64,000 bases of DNA from Larus michahellis (GCF_964199755.1 NC_133897.1:137894125-137958124), one strand, 5' to 3'; shown: positions 49,201 through 62,645, counted from the first letter of the stretch. Program-made: numbers and translations. Notes: a model not told the origin generated them from the letters alone.

Positions 49201-51430
49201 AGCTTGAAGAAGTGAGATGTCAGGAACCTGTCTCCTTCAGCACGCTGCTTCAGCTATTCAGCCACTAACCTTAGGGATACGGCAATTGTAAAAGAACAAA
49301 ATAAATGCCAGCTTCCCTTCCTCTCCCTCCCCAAACCCCACACACCCTGGGTTCTCCCTAAATAATGTCTGTGGTCATCTATTTAGGTTACTTGCAAAGT
49401 TTCCACTTACCACAGTCATTTTGTAGGAAAGAGTGTGTTCCTTCAGTGCTAGAGAATATGGCTTTGTGATAATAAGAGCAGAAATAGGGAATGGAAAAAA
49501 GACCTGACAAAGTAGAGGCCTCACCTGGTGCTGCCCTTTTACCAAGTAGCCTGAGTAGAGAATCAGGGAAAAGCCAGGCAATACTTCATCCCGAGCTATT
49601 ATGTCAGCTAAGACTGAAAGCAATTACTGGCAGTTTTGCAGGGTTAAGACCACATTTAGGGTTGGATGATGTTTGTTCAGGCAAGAAGGCTGTCTATGCA
49701 GTTAAGTCCAAGCACTTTTAATTTGGCCGATTCACATCTTAAGACAGTGAAGTCCAGTTAAGCTTGGAAACACAAGGGGACCTATGTGCCTTCCTTAAAA
49801 ACAAGACAGCGAACGCAAGTCCTTGCTTCTAAAGCAGCTCTGCTTTAAAATCCGTGAGGTTTTTGCTCCTCTCTCCTCCTGTTCAGCTGTATGGATATCT
49901 GGGGTGTTTAAATCACAGAGACTGTCACTGGAGTGAGTGTCTTGCTGACTTGAAGCTTCATCAGAGCAGTAGTCTTATACCCTGAAACAGCTGTCTGTGG
50001 AAGAGCAGATGGGTTATGCAGTTGAGAAGCCTTTAAAATCAAGTTACAAGCTTACCCGCTACATACTTAAGACAGGTCATTTTTAATGTGGGAAAGACAT
50101 GGATGTTCAGGTAAAGCTTATATGCGTGCGTACAATAAAGGAGGAGAGCTATTTGCAGCACAAAGTTGGATGTGTGTGGAATCGGGATGTGCTAATCCAG
50201 ACTTGCAGAGATAGTGCACTGCATTCATATACTCCTTTGTTTTATGAGTTTGAAATTTGCAAAGGTACCTCTGGGATTTGGGTATTCAATTTTCAGTGGT
50301 ACTAGGGTGCTTAAATACAGTAATTAGAAGTACAGACTTAACGCGAGGGCACAAAGAGAAGAGCTAAGTGACTTTGAGAAATCATTTTTTCACCAAAAGT
50401 GATGCCAGCGTGTGCTCCCAGCTCCCTTGAAGCGGCGGTAGCTGTGCATCGTTTCAGTGAGAATGGCTCCTCAAACAACTCCAGCCATTGTGCTTTTGTA
50501 AATTGGCTTTCACAGGTTCTAGGTTTTCCTTATCAGTATGGAGGAGGACAATCCGCTTTTGAAATGCTTGTTGATCCTATTGATCCTACCCTTTATCTTA
50601 CAGCTGCGGCACCCTGGCTTGACCCAAAGAAATCTGCAGTGCTTCTGAAATGAGCTGTCGCTGCTTTTGCATTGCTCCTAAGTGGAGGGCTTTCTGTGCT
50701 TGCTGGTGTGTCAAAAGCCTCTGACCTACACAAGTCTACAGCCACATAACTGTGTATTTCCCTGTTTATTTCAGCCTTTCATCAGAACTGTGGAACACAG
50801 AAAAAGGGTTAGATTTCCCCAAACAATTCCACTAATTAAATAGGAGAATAGTCGAAAAATCTGTATGTGAACTTAAATGAAATCTTACGGAAAATTCAAG
50901 TGGATTTTTGTATAGTGTATTTTTAACGCTAATAAGTAGCTAAAAATGCACTTCATCTTTGGAATTTAACATGAAAACCACTTCTAAAACAAAACATCCC
51001 TGTTTCTCCTTTTTCTCAGTTCCTGGGGTACTTGCCACAGCTTGTATTTGGTGTGGTGAAATTAGTCTTTTAGGCGCTGAATTGAAAGAAACAAAGTGAT
51101 AGAACTTGTCCTTCGTTTATCTTTTTTATTTGCTTACTTCTTGGCTTTCAGGCCTGAGTTGATACCTTCTGTCCTTTACAAAAATACAGCACTCCTTTAC
51201 GTTAAATGCCCAAGCCACCAGCCCCTTGGAATAACCCCCATTTTAAACACTAGTAACCTCTTCCATCCCACTTTTAAAAGGCTGATGGGCTGAACTTGTC
51301 AGACTGTTTCTGTGGACTCTTACAAGTTGTAAGGAGTGGGGCAAGAGGAGAAGACACGAACATGGTAGAGGGCTGAACTACAGGGCACAGCAGCGTAGCT
51401 GACAGCTATAGAGAATGGCTAAAGGAAGAC
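46206..51430. other. Intergenic DNA, moderate GC, nothing identified
   Basis: No gene or clear mobile element seen. The 47,080-47,500 part is richer in GC and carries overlapping minus-strand frames of about 115-119 codons without recognisable content. The remainder is AT-rich. Confidence 0.55.
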
Positions 51431-52020
51431 TGTGCTGGTTTTGGCTGGGGTAGAGTTGATTTTCTTCACAGTAGCTACTGTGGTGCTGTGTTTTGGATTA
51501 TGCTGGAAACAGTGTCGATAATACAGGGATGTTTTCGTTATTGCTGAACAGTGTTTACACAGAGTCAAGGCCTTTTCTGCTTCTCTTACCACCCCACCAG
51601 TGAGTAGGCTGGGGGTGCACAAGAGGTTGGGAGGTGACACAGCTGGGACAGCTGACCCCAGCTGACCAGAGGGACATCCTACACCATATATGACATCATG
51701 CTCAGCATCTAAAGCTGGGGAAAGAAGAAGAAAGGAGATGCATTTGTAGTTACAGCATTTGTCTTCCCAAATAACCATTAAGCATGATGGAGCCCTGCTT
51801 TCCTGGGGATGGCTGAACACCTGCCTGCTGATGGGAAGCAGTGAATGAATTCCTTGTTTTGCTTTGCTTGCATGTGTGGCTTTTGGTCTACCTATTAAAC
51901 TGTCTTTATCTCAACCCACGAATTTTCTCACTTTTACCCTTCCGATTCTCTCACCCATCCCACCAGGGGGGCAAGTGAGTGAGCGGCTGTGTGATGCTTA
52001 GTTGCTGGCTGGGGTTAACA
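51431..52020 (+). mobile_element. Solitary ERVL-type endogenous retrovirus LTR
   Basis: Begins TGTGCTGGTTTTGGCTGGGG and ends near GCTGGGGTTAACA. This is the conserved layout of an LTR family common in neoavian genomes. The order of blocks is 'ttgctgaacagtgtttacac', 'gctgaccccagctgaccaga', a decayed TATA region 'gcatctaaagctgggg', 'gatggagccctgctttcctg', then ATTAAA at 51894-51899 as poly(A) signal and the terminal 'ttagttgctggctggggtta'. No internal retroviral genes flank it, so it is a solo LTR left by recombination. The expected end appears slightly truncated, and no clean target-site duplication is visible (AAGAC before; ACAAG or AAGTA after). Confidence 0.85.
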
Positions 52021-55000
52021 ACAAGTACAGAAAGGTTGAAGAAAGGAAAGGACAGAAGAACATTTTAAGACACCTTCAGCAAAGCGCTTGTGTGCCTGTT
52101 TTATGGTGCTGTGTTTTGTGGCAGTGCTTTATGGAGTTTATTGGGAAGACCTTTAAAAACTCTTTGCCTCCACTCCACTCATTTATGTTGCCAGCCAAGC
52201 CAAACATTTCACTGGTTTCCCCTCCTTTTTTTTTTTTTTTTTTTAATCCATTGGGAAGTTCCTCTTCTTCCTCCCTTTTTCTCCACACCAGATGCTTATT
52301 AGCTGTCCGCTACTTTCTAATCCTTTTGCCTTCCATGCCAGGGACTGTCTGATCACGTCTCTTAGATAACTTTAAGGTACTTTAGAAAATACTGTGTTAA
52401 AATTCCTCCAATTTTGAAGCCTCTCTTGTTACAGTTCCCTCAACTGTACATTGGTAGATCAAAGAAGCAGAAATCATTGCCAGCTTAAGATAAAACATCT
52501 CCACTGCATCTAAGCACAGCTCTATGATGAGCACAGACCGTCTTATCTTCTGTCTGTTCTTTTCCTGTGGCTGCTGTCCCTACAAGCCCATTCTTCAATT
52601 TCCTACTTCAGCTTGTGCCAAAAGTAAGATCCAGCTATTGAGGTATAATGAAGAGCACTAGAAGGGCTCAGAAGTTTATCTTCACAGCAGGCCAACAAGC
52701 ACCAGCCTTTCTAAAAGTGGGATCAACAAAAGGGTGCCTCCTGTTTTACCTCCCTCAGGCAACCAGAGAATTGCACAAAGATGTGAGTTATATGGATGGC
52801 ACAAATAATGGAATAGAAGTGTTTTCAGAGTAATAATTGTGATTACCTCAAAAAACATCTAACCCAAGTTCCATTAATCTGGACCGTCACTTGCCCTCTC
52901 ACAGCATACTTTGCCTTCCATGTAGATTTAATTAATCAAATTGAATTGTGTTTTAACAGGGACAGATCAAAGAAGTTGCCACCAGACATCTTTGCCAGAT
53001 TTTAAAAAGTCTGTTTTAAAATCAGAAACTAGGTGACACAAAACATCTGGTGGCCTGTCCTCAGAAATAGTCATTTGCTCAGTTGACAAGGCAGAATTCT
53101 CTGCCTGCTATAACCTGCCAGGGAGTGATTATAATATCCTCAGAAATGGTTTACATGCGTGCTGGCCTTCACGGTGCTGAAGCCAAGCTGGTTTAAGCAA
53201 GCCACATTTCCTGTCTGGTTCAAGACACAGCCTTTCCACACCGGGAAGGTTTCTTACGAAGGAAGCGTTGTGATCTGCACTTGTTGCAGTCTGAGCAGTG
53301 CTGGTTTGAGGGGGCCCTTTGGGCTGGCCACAGCAGCCTGTTTTCTCAGTAGAGAGCACCCTTCAACCCCACGCATATTCCAACTCCCAGGCAACAAGCT
53401 CTCAGTCTGCACAGCGTGTTGCGTAAGTGGGGACTGCACCTCTGAACGCGCTGTAAGACGAGGCCAGCACGAATACACTGCAGTATGTCATCCCTTTACG
53501 TGCTCCGTCAGTGCTCAAAGAAAGCATACGCGCAATCCTAGGTCTGTAACAGGGAAGGTTGCTTCCTAGCGGGGCATGTTACAGGAGACATGATGTCTTC
53601 CACCCTACTGCTTGGCTGCACAATCCAGCATCAGGGGTAGAGCTTTGTTGCTGTTGTAGTTATCATTCTTTTTAGAAACTTCGATTTGAGCTGACCTCAA
53701 TGAAAATTGCAGGTGTTTTGCTGAATAAGTAAGAAATCAGCACATTTAAGTTCTGATATTTCAACACTATGTTTTTGTCTCAAGTTCAGGATAAAAACTG
53801 AGAAATAAGACCACAACTAACACTCCAGTGAAATATTGAGAAATGTTGTCATGTGAAAAAGTTTCATTTTGGCATTTTGCAATTCAAACCAGTTAATTTT
53901 GGCATTGTTTCACATGGGGCTGCATGCTCACAGGTAATTCTAGTGCTTCTGCTTTATAGACCTCGGGATCTACCCCGTTCAACACAGTCACAGTTCTCCT
54001 AGTGCAATGTTCCATTCCAGCCAAAGAATAGAGTGTATTAAGGGAAAAAAAAAATTACAAGAAGAACCATCCCGCAGAGGAAAAAGGATTAAGTATCTCA
54101 GATTACATCTCACAGAAATGTCTCGTGGAGCTTAGGCAAAAACAGGTTACTAACAAACTGGTTCAGTTTGTTTCCAGTGTGTTTCAGCAAGCCATGCTTG
54201 AATTAAGATGATTGATTCACTGATCAAGTACATAATTTTTCTAGGAAATAAAATTATTACCTTCTTCATAGTTACATTCTCCAATAAAAAGTGTTTTGGT
54301 GCGAGTTTTAAAGCAACTGTAAAATTTAACGTATTTTGACAATTATCCACTTATTTACAGCTCTTAATACAGACTAGGGGCACCCAGGCTCAACTCTTCA
54401 AAGTTTGGTCAGAAAATAAAGTGTTTGAATGTTTACTGAACAGGACTACTATAACTGGATTAATCTCTAGCATAGTTTTCCTAGACAGAAATGTCACTTC
54501 CAGCTTGATTCTGTGATGTTGATCTTCCCCTCCAGTAACCAAGTTCTTGTTATCTGCAGCACAAGCAGAAGAACAGTTCTGTTGTGAAAGAAGGAAATCA
54601 GCACAGCCGCAAGGTCTGCATCAGCTCAGAATACAACTGACGCCTCAGAAGAAGGGCTGAGGTTGAAGGATGCCATTCAGAAATTCCAGGAAGCCAATTT
54701 AGTTTGAAGTAGACCGAATGGTGGGGAAGTGTTACTGTGAAATTGAAGCCGAAGTCCTCAGTGCTGCAGCTTTCACAATATAAAAACTGTATTTTCATCC
54801 TCTGTCACAAGTCATTAGGAATATCAGTTCCCGTTCAGATAACCTCACTGCTGACTGTACTTCAGTCGGAGGTACCGCTTTTCTAATTTCACTGTCTTTG
54901 TCTATGCCTTAAGACAGCTGCTCTGAATTTCCCAGTGACACCTGCAGTTATGACCCCTACAATGAGAATTCAATAATTCTTCCTGTCTGTCTGGATGAAG

Positions 55001-56110
55001 AGCTATGGTAACCAAGTGTTTCCTCTGAAACAGGAAGTGTGCATCCTTCTCCACCTTAGCCCTCGTATCTGTGCTTTGACACAGTGTTTGAAGTCAGCAG
55101 GTGAACAATACACACTGCAGAATCTCCTTTCTGCATTGTGGGATTGCGGTTGCCAGCGCACTCTCCCCTTCCCCCAGAAGTAATCTGGAGTAACAGGGAG
55201 AAGTCACGGCCCTGTGCTCTGGCCAGCTTCCACTTGGATAATTACAGCCTGTGTGTCTATATCCCCGTTGCAGATTTAACTAGGCATACTGTACAATTCA
55301 CTTCCCACCAGAGCTTGCTGTGTAGTTTGCTGGGTGGTTAAGATAAAGTTCACTGAGATGGTGGATAGCCTTTGTGTATCTGCAATGTTCTGAAGTCCTT
55401 CTAGATGGAATACAGGCTGTGGGAATCTGAGAGAAAACAGCATCTGAACAGACCCAGCACAACCTTGAGCCTCCAGGCTGTGAAAAAAGAAAATCCCTTA
55501 CATATGCTACTGAAACCTGATTCCTGATGAAACATGCACCACACAGACTGAAGATCACACCTTAAGATCAGAAGAGAAAACATCAAAACCTGAGACAGAC
55601 CTCTGTATCTAGTGGTCCGCTTCTATCCGCTTATGACGGGGGACACCACACTCGGGGAAATGGAGTCCAGCTTACCCTAGGAGAGCAGGTCACTGAGGGA
55701 TTTCCCTGCACACTGCAACGCTGGGCTCCTGGCAGCAGGAGGCTGCCTGTGCAGTTCTGACACCCCAGGAAATCTGAACTGACAGAATGGCCTGTGAGAG
55801 CCCTTCTGCTTTGTACTGCTAACGCAGGAGAGACTGAACGGAGAACCCCAGGGCCCACGTCTCATGGGAGCAACATCGGAAGTTACCCCTCCTGTATCTC
55901 CCCTTCATGAATGTCAGACACATCACCACATCAGAGACCATGCGTCATACCTCTTAACCAGCCTAAGATCACTGCTATCACTATTAATTCAGTAGCGATG
56001 CATACATAACGTTATTTCTCTCCTAAAGCCTAGGCAATCAGAACACCACTACCCAGCAAAAATAAACCAACAGAGACCACTACTTTCTTTATTACTTCAA
56101 GTAGATCATA
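52021..56110. other. Intergenic DNA
   Basis: AT-rich with a long T-run at 52226-52244 and a somewhat GC-richer patch at 53150-53570 holding a 136-codon plus-strand frame without recognisable content. No gene supported. Confidence 0.55.
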
Positions 56111-56290
56111 AGAATCATAGAATCGTTTAGTTGGAAAAGACCTTTAAGACCATTGAGTCCAGCTGTTAACCCAGCACTGCCAAGTCCACCACTAAACCAT
56201 GGCGCTAAGCACCACACCTGCATCTTTTAAATACCTCCAGGGATGGTGACTTGAATCACCAAGACAAACAACCTAGTCCCCTCCCAGGCT
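56111..56290 (-). mobile_element. CR1 LINE 3' end (second subfamily), antisense
   Basis: Plus-strand reading starts 'gaatcatagaatcgtttagt' and continues 'ggaaaagacctttaagacc', 'ccagcactgccaagtccacc', 'aaaccatggcgctaagcacc', 'aaatacctccagggatggtg'. This is the reverse complement of the 3' end of a CR1 subfamily different from the copies at 10.4 and 62.3 kb. It decays after about 56250 and is more diverged than those two. Confidence 0.85.
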
Positions 56291-58808
56291 GGAAGCCTTT
56301 GAAGTCTCTGAGCTGGGCATCCAGTCCTGTGAGTCAGCTGTGCCCATCCACCACTCCCCAGGAGGGCAGCTGCCCTTTGGAGGTTTTAAAGGGACTCCAC
56401 GGTCTGTTACGTATCCCCCGCATCTAATGCTTTCCAACACTTTTAGCCATTTGTTGGCTTGCTGATGTTAATGTTCTGTGAAGTCTTATCAGATATATTT
56501 ATTACCACAGTTGTTAATGTTTTGGGAAGGCACAGGCTGGCTTGAGTTCAAAGGAGGACCACGAGAACGGAAAATAGGCCCTGAAGGTGCTTATTTCAGG
56601 AGCCTGACTAATGCACCTTACTGAAGAGAAGGTTGAAAAAGGCAACATGGTGAGTGGGTGTTGATACTCACAGCTGCAATAGGTGTTTTAGCGCAGGGCT
56701 TTTCAGTTCTGCATAGCAAGGTCCAGTTTCTTGCTCTTGATGTTAGAACCTCTGAAAAGATATCAAGTAAAGTATATTTCTGAGAGGGGAATGTAATTAA
56801 TCACCAGGGTAGAGCACAGGGGGTATCAATAAACTCGCCGTTGTTTGAGATTTTAAAAAGAGAAAACGAAAGCTGTGCTGCATCTTCAGAGACGTGCCAG
56901 TGTGCTGAGGAGAGTAGGGTGTGTGAAGGGTGTGACATAGCAAGATCTCGAGGTCTCTCTTTTAACTCAATAATATGTGCAAATCCTTTGTGTTTCTGCA
57001 GTGTAGTCTGTGAAGGTGGCAGTGGGAAGATGTTCAAGGTCATGTTGTGATCAAAGAATACTAGAAAATGAGATGCTGCATCTTGTGCAATTACTAGTGG
57101 ATTTATTTGAATGCAGAGCGACATAAGAAACAGCCGTAGTCCCATTTAATTCCAGAGGGACAATGCTGCATGTGCAAGAGCTTAAAGCAAAAAAATCTAA
57201 ATATATTTTGTCATTCCCATCTCTGCAGATCCTTTGTTTAGTGGTTATTAGTACAAAACTCACGTGAAGGAAAACAAAATGAAGTCACTTGTTGCTCTTT
57301 TTAAATCTCAAATAGCTCTTATCTTCACAAGAAAGGTGATAGTGAAAATGGGATGGTGTTGGTGGTGGATAGAAGTTTGTAACTGTGGATGTGGAAGGCA
57401 AGGAGTAAGGGGGAATGGATCTGGAAGGGGAACTCATACTCTGGAGGACATGAGGAGCAGGTGCTCTTTATAGCCAAGGAGAATAAAAGCTTGCTTTTTC
57501 TGGAAGATGTGTTGCTTTGTGGAAGATTTGTGTAGGCCAGGATGAGAGTTACAGTTTCGGTGTTCTCTTAGCTCCTTTCTGTGGTTCTTTTTTTTTCCTG
57601 AGATATCAGGGTGCTTGTTGTAGCTGTTTGACAGGAATTCATTCAGCCTGGGTGAACGAGGTAAGGAAGCAAATTTCAATCATGTTCCTTTTCAAATTAA
57701 AGGGTTTAGTTAACGATATTCGTGCTACAAACTGCTTAAATATTATGTGGGCTTTGGTATTTTTTGACACTTTTTATAGCAGTAAGGAATGCAGTTGACT
57801 ACTTCAGACCATCCATACACTGTTCCTTCAGTGTTCCCTTTGAAGAAGAATGAAGATGAGACTTCCTTGCCAGCCAGGGTCAGCATGTTTCATACACTCA
57901 GAAGACTAGAGCACAGCTGAAAAAAAAATTTTAAAAAAAATGATAAAAGACCTAAAACCAGTGAGAAAACAGAGAATAGGGCTTCTCCTGGTCTTGCCTG
58001 TTGTTAGGCCCATAAGACAGTGGCTGCCCAGGAGTGGGGAGCTGCCCTCCGCAGAGGGATGGGGCCAGGCTGGGCTGGGCAGATCTGCTTTGCCTCCTGT
58101 TCCCCACCAGTGGCTTGTCCTTTGGAGAAGGAGCATCTTCCCTATCGACTTCCCGACTGCCTCTGCCCTGTTCCCTGTCATCTCAGGGCTCTTCTCCTAG
58201 CCCTTAGGTCCCAGCATTCTTCAGTATATCTCAGCCCTGGTGTCAAGCCCGGTTTGCAAAGACAGGGGACTGGGCAAGCTCTGGTCCCAGGAGAGGCTGG
58301 TAGGAAGGAGGGAGCAGCAGGAGGAGGTGAGTGTTTGTTTTTTTTACTAAGTTGAAGAGAAAGAATCAAGGATCTGCCAGTGACAGGTTTGTCTCGTCTC
58401 ATTGAACTCAGCATTGCAATGAAGGGCATAATTAGGTGTCCCTCTCTGTAGCTCGTGTTCTTTTATTGTTTGAAATTATAACTGTAACTTACTTGCAAGA
58501 AGAAAACAAACATGTTAGAGGGAGCTTTCCGTTTGAAATATTTTTATTGGGGGCTGAATCCACCCTGAGATAAGCAGAAACGATTTTGTGAAGGACACAC
58601 AACTTTGCCTAGACTTTATAGACTTAAACTGGAGACAGAATGGGGAAATTAGATTGAAAAAAAATTATGTTTTTACATATACATGCAGCAATCACACAAT
58701 CAGTCATATGGCAAGGAGGCGTGTACTGCAATGGATCAAAGGGGAAGAGCCTAGCATGAGATTAAAGGGGGGATAATTGCAAGCAACCAGAAAGTTTTAT
58801 AATAGAGG

Positions 58809-58859
58809 TGATAATAATATACAGCAGAGGAAGGAAACTGCAAGGAACAGAAGTGAGGA
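58809..58859. repeat. Local duplicate, copy A
   Basis: About 51 bases (tgataataatatacagcag ... ctgcaaggaacagaa ...) match 59607-59657 in the same orientation, with roughly seven differences counted by eye, 798 bases apart. Both copies are followed by A-rich sequence with 'aaataaa' words. Confidence 0.8.
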
Positions 58860-59606
58860 TAAAATGCAAATAAAAGAGATCCTTTGATCCTTCTGGCTTT
58901 CTCTCTATATAACAGAATTATTTTATCACCCACTTACTTCATTTCCCTTCCACTTTCATCTTGCTTTCCTCTGATAGCTTTTTAGTTCCCCTGCCCTGAC
59001 ACTACACCAGGTCTGCCTCCCTCCACATGTCTTGTAGCAGTGCAGCGCAGGATACATCTTTATCGAGTGCCAATTCTAAATATGAAACATCTTCAGTGAG
59101 AGACTGTACTTCTCATTTTGCTGCTGACTTTGGGAAGCAACAGAGCTGGCAGAGGGATGAGGTCTGAAAATCACCCTGCATAGCGAGCCACAAGGCATGA
59201 GTTCAGCTTGAAATGCCAAAACTCCTGACCACCATTATGGGAGAAAATGTAAGCACTTAAAGAAAAGGGAACCCAAGAAAGAAGCAGCCTGGGAGTGGGA
59301 TTTTCCAGATATTTTTGGAAATTCCAGATTTTTACCAAAGCTGTGGAAGTAAAAACCATTTTCCTTCCTCCTGCCTTCCCTTATTCTGTATCCTGTTTGG
59401 TTTCACAGGTCAAGAGGTCCGTGACCAGAAGGAAGGAAGCAGCCCTTTCTAACAAGGACATCATTTGAGTCTCCTAACTGAAGCCTCCGCACTACGGCAC
59501 TTCAGAAAGCCTGGTCAGTCCTAGCTAAAAGCTCAGGCTAAACTTGGTTACGTGAGTCACCACTTTACAAACATCATACCTCAGGCATGATGGGAAATGA
59601 CGACAG

Positions 59607-59657
59607 TGATACTAATATACACCAGAGCAAGGAACCTGCAAGGAACAGAAAAGAGGG
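59607..59657. repeat. Local duplicate, copy B
   Basis: Partner of 58809-58859 (tgatactaatatacaccag ... ctgcaaggaacagaa). Similarity seems to fade outside the 51 bases, which suggests either a dispersed short repeat or an old local duplication. Confidence 0.8.
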
Positions 59658-61269
59658 GAAAAATAAAGAGGAGCAAAAATAAAGAGCCAGTTTCTGCTCT
59701 AGGATGGCTAGAAAGTGTGTTGATGGCCTAAAAATGGGTAAAAAGCATGTCTGGCAGTGATTTCTGGGGGTGGCTTGCTCTCTGCTAGCTCTGAGGGTGA
59801 GACTTTAAAGCACAGGAGCTTTAGCTAGAAGGACTCTCGTGTTTGTGTTTGAGTAGCAGCTCCAGCTGTGTGGGAAGATGAAGGCATCCTCAGTGCGCTG
59901 CCATTTCTGAGGGTGCACTGGGAAGGCCGACTTTGTACATAGTGCTTTTTCTGACAGTGCTAAAAGAGCATGGCTGCAGGAATGAATTTGTTCCCTCTTC
60001 TGAGGTAGGACCTAGAGCACCCTTTTTACTGAGTGCTTGTACGGCCAGTGTTAGTGAGAGCCTTGCTGCTTTGAGGGTAGGGGATGCCCTGCATCGGCTG
60101 GCGAGTCGGTGAGGTGTATCCTGGGGAGTAGGAAGCAGGTCAGGTGGGGTAGATATAGTTGTAACAACATGAAGGGGTTTCTAATGCAGCTGGACTTCTG
60201 AGTGGGATGAGAATGTGATTAGTCCCATCCGCCTTGTCACAGCCCTCAGGCTTTGACAGGTCACTCCTGGCAGAGCTAGTAGTACCTGCTTCCTCTGATC
60301 TTAAATGGGCTTACCGCTGAGGGACGCTATTGGAAGTATTTGGTTTTCCACTTACTGACTCATTTTCTGATCCTCTGGAGGCTAAATAGAATGGGTGAAT
60401 TGATTTGAGCAGTATGGACAAGCGCTTAGAGGAGTGAATAATGGAGATGTAGAGCATATATGCCTCACTGTGACAGTTGTTGTGTTATACCATGCTGGTG
60501 GGAAACAGGGCAACAAGAAAGAGATCAGAAGTGAGACAGGAGACTTGGCTTCTGCAGATTAATTAATCAAATGCTCTCAACCACAAGTAACGAGAGGGGG
60601 ATGCTCCATGCTTTGTACGTAATTAAATATTTTGGTATTTGTGATAAAATGATACAAACACAGCTCTGATCTGCAAGGATCAATGGTGAGATTTCTGTTA
60701 CTCTAGTGCTTCCCAGCTAAAGCTGTTCCTAAAGCTTTGTGAAGAATTTAGATAAATCCTTCTCAAAATTGAGAACTGTTTTTAATCTGATAGATTTGCC
60801 ATGTTTCAGTGTTGTGTAAGATGTAGGATTTTGTGTGCTCAAGAGTTAAAAATGACAATTTAAAGGGGGTGTGTCTGTGCCCTCTGGGATGTGTTCTTCG
60901 AGTTCCCGGTCTGGGTCTGGAGGACCAGCCTCCTGGTATTTCTCCAGCATCGCCGTGGTGGTGACTTTTTCCGACTATTTTTGGCCACTGCAGATTCATT
61001 GCGTACCACAAGAGGTCAGCACTGGATAAGGCTGCACTTCCAGTGGATGGTCTTAACAAATTTTCAGCTGTCGAGAATGCACAGTTCCCACCTGTTTCAA
61101 TAAAACTGGTGAGCGCTGAGTTCCTTTCAGTGACAGTTTTATGTAATACAGGTTTAGCTTGCACATACGTTTAATCTCATCTCTCCTAAAAATAATTGTT
61201 TTCTGGTTATTTTCCCTTTTTATGCATGTTCTTATTTTGAAAACTAATTTTGTGAAAGGGGTCTCTGAA

Positions 61270-61290
61270 CTATATATATACACACGCACA
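61270..61290. repeat. TA/CA microsatellite
   Basis: A short (TA)n run passes into (CA)n with a CG interruption. Confidence 0.9.
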
Positions 61291-61884
61291 GTTCCCCCCC
61301 CCTTTGCACACATGCATGTATATTATTCTACATATATTCTATATATTATAATACATATTTTAAAAATGCTGCTTATAGTATTATGAAGGAAAGCTAAAAA
61401 GCCTGCAAAGCTAACAGTTAAAAAGTCTGTGAAGGAAGAGTAAGTGCTTCCAGCCAAAAGGGAATGTTCACGTATTACTGAAAAAAAAATGAAGTTAAAG
61501 TTTGGTGGACCAGTGATCCTCAGAGTCAGATTGAGACACTTGTAGCTATGCCATAAGGCTGGTTAAAAACAAGCTTGGTCGTTTAACCAGTCCTTGGTAT
61601 TGGTTCCTCCCTGTCCATAAGACTTTTTGTTGTTTTTACAACCTGACAAAAAATCAATGTAGTCTTGTTTCACAGCAAGATGCTGTACTGCAGTAACTCC
61701 AAGGTAAAGCTGAGAAAAAGAGTAACAAGAAATTTGCTTCTCATTTGCCTTGCACTGAAATAAATGTGTTTGAAAACTCTTCTCCTTTCCCAAAAAATGT
61801 AAAAGAAAGAAAACCTGCATCTGTTTGTGGTGGTATCATCTGCGAATAAAGCAGGAAAATATAATTCAGGAAGGTGCAGATTCT

Positions 61885-61902
61885 TTCTCTCTCTCTCTCT
61901 CT
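61885..61902. repeat. (CT)n microsatellite
   Basis: Pure CT dinucleotide run of about nine units. Confidence 0.95.
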
Positions 61903-62308
61903 GCTCTCCAAAGCTAAACTTAGAACATAAATCTTAGCATAATGTTTGCTTTTTATTTTGTTAGCCAAAAAGAGAAATGTAACTTAGTCTTCAAACCAGT
62001 ATGGCAATTTTTATAAACTAAATATTTTTCTTGGCATCATAAAAAAAGAGTGGGTGGGAGAGAGAGAAAAAAAATGGCAGTTTAAGAAAATAAACTAGAA
62101 AATAATGTGTTCAATTAAGGGGCACCAAAATAATGTTAGTGTTCTCTAAGTGGTATTTCATTGCTAAAAAGTTGCTTTTGGTGCAGCGGGTTTACACTAG
62201 GACCTCACAGAAGATTACAACATAATGATTTTGTAACCCCACATTTGGAAATCAGGTCTCAAAGGTACTGACATTAAAAAAAAAGACTATAGCAACATTT
62301 GAAGTACA

Positions 62309-62645
62309 AAATCATAGAATCATAGAATGGTTTGGGTTAGAAGGGACCTTAAATCTAGTTCCCACCCCCCTGCCATGGGCAGGGACCCCTCCCACTGGAC
62401 CAGGCTGCTCAAAGCCCCATCCAGCCTGGCCTTGAACACTTCCAGGGATGGGGCATCAACAACCTCCCTGGGCAACCTGTTCCAGTGCCTCACCGCCCTC
62501 ATAGTGAAATATTGCTTCCTGATATCTCATCTAAGTCTTCCCTCTTCCAGTTTGAAGCCATTACCCCTTGTCCTATCACCACATGCCCTTGTAAAAAGTC
62601 CCTCTCCAGCTTTCTTGTAGGCCCCTTTCAAAATGTACAGGCTAT
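62309..62645 (-). mobile_element. Young CR1 LINE 3' end, antisense
   Basis: Plus-strand reading begins with a doubled terminus 'atcatagaatcatagaatgg', then 'tttgggttagaagggacctt' and 'caggctgctcaaagccccat'. It closely resembles the copy at 10362-10766 and belongs to the same or a sister subfamily. The minus-strand frame 62502-62320 keeps the end of ORF2 (RAVRHWNRLPREVVDAPSLE), but the frame is not open as far upstream as in the other copy. The element is truncated at about 62645. Confidence 0.95.

Larger units (their letters stand above)
56291..62308. other. Intergenic DNA with local duplication and microsatellites
   Basis: No gene supported. Contains a pair of related segments (58809-58859 and 59607-59657), a TA/CA repeat near 61270-61290, a CT run at 61885-61902 and an AT-rich stretch at 61318-61370. 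A segment at 60994-61108 looks exon-like and is treated as a finding. Confidence 0.55.

Noticed and set aside
60763..61164. 133-codon minus-strand frame
   Set aside because: It overlaps the exon-like plus-strand segment. No recognised motif and no supporting splice sites on the minus strand.
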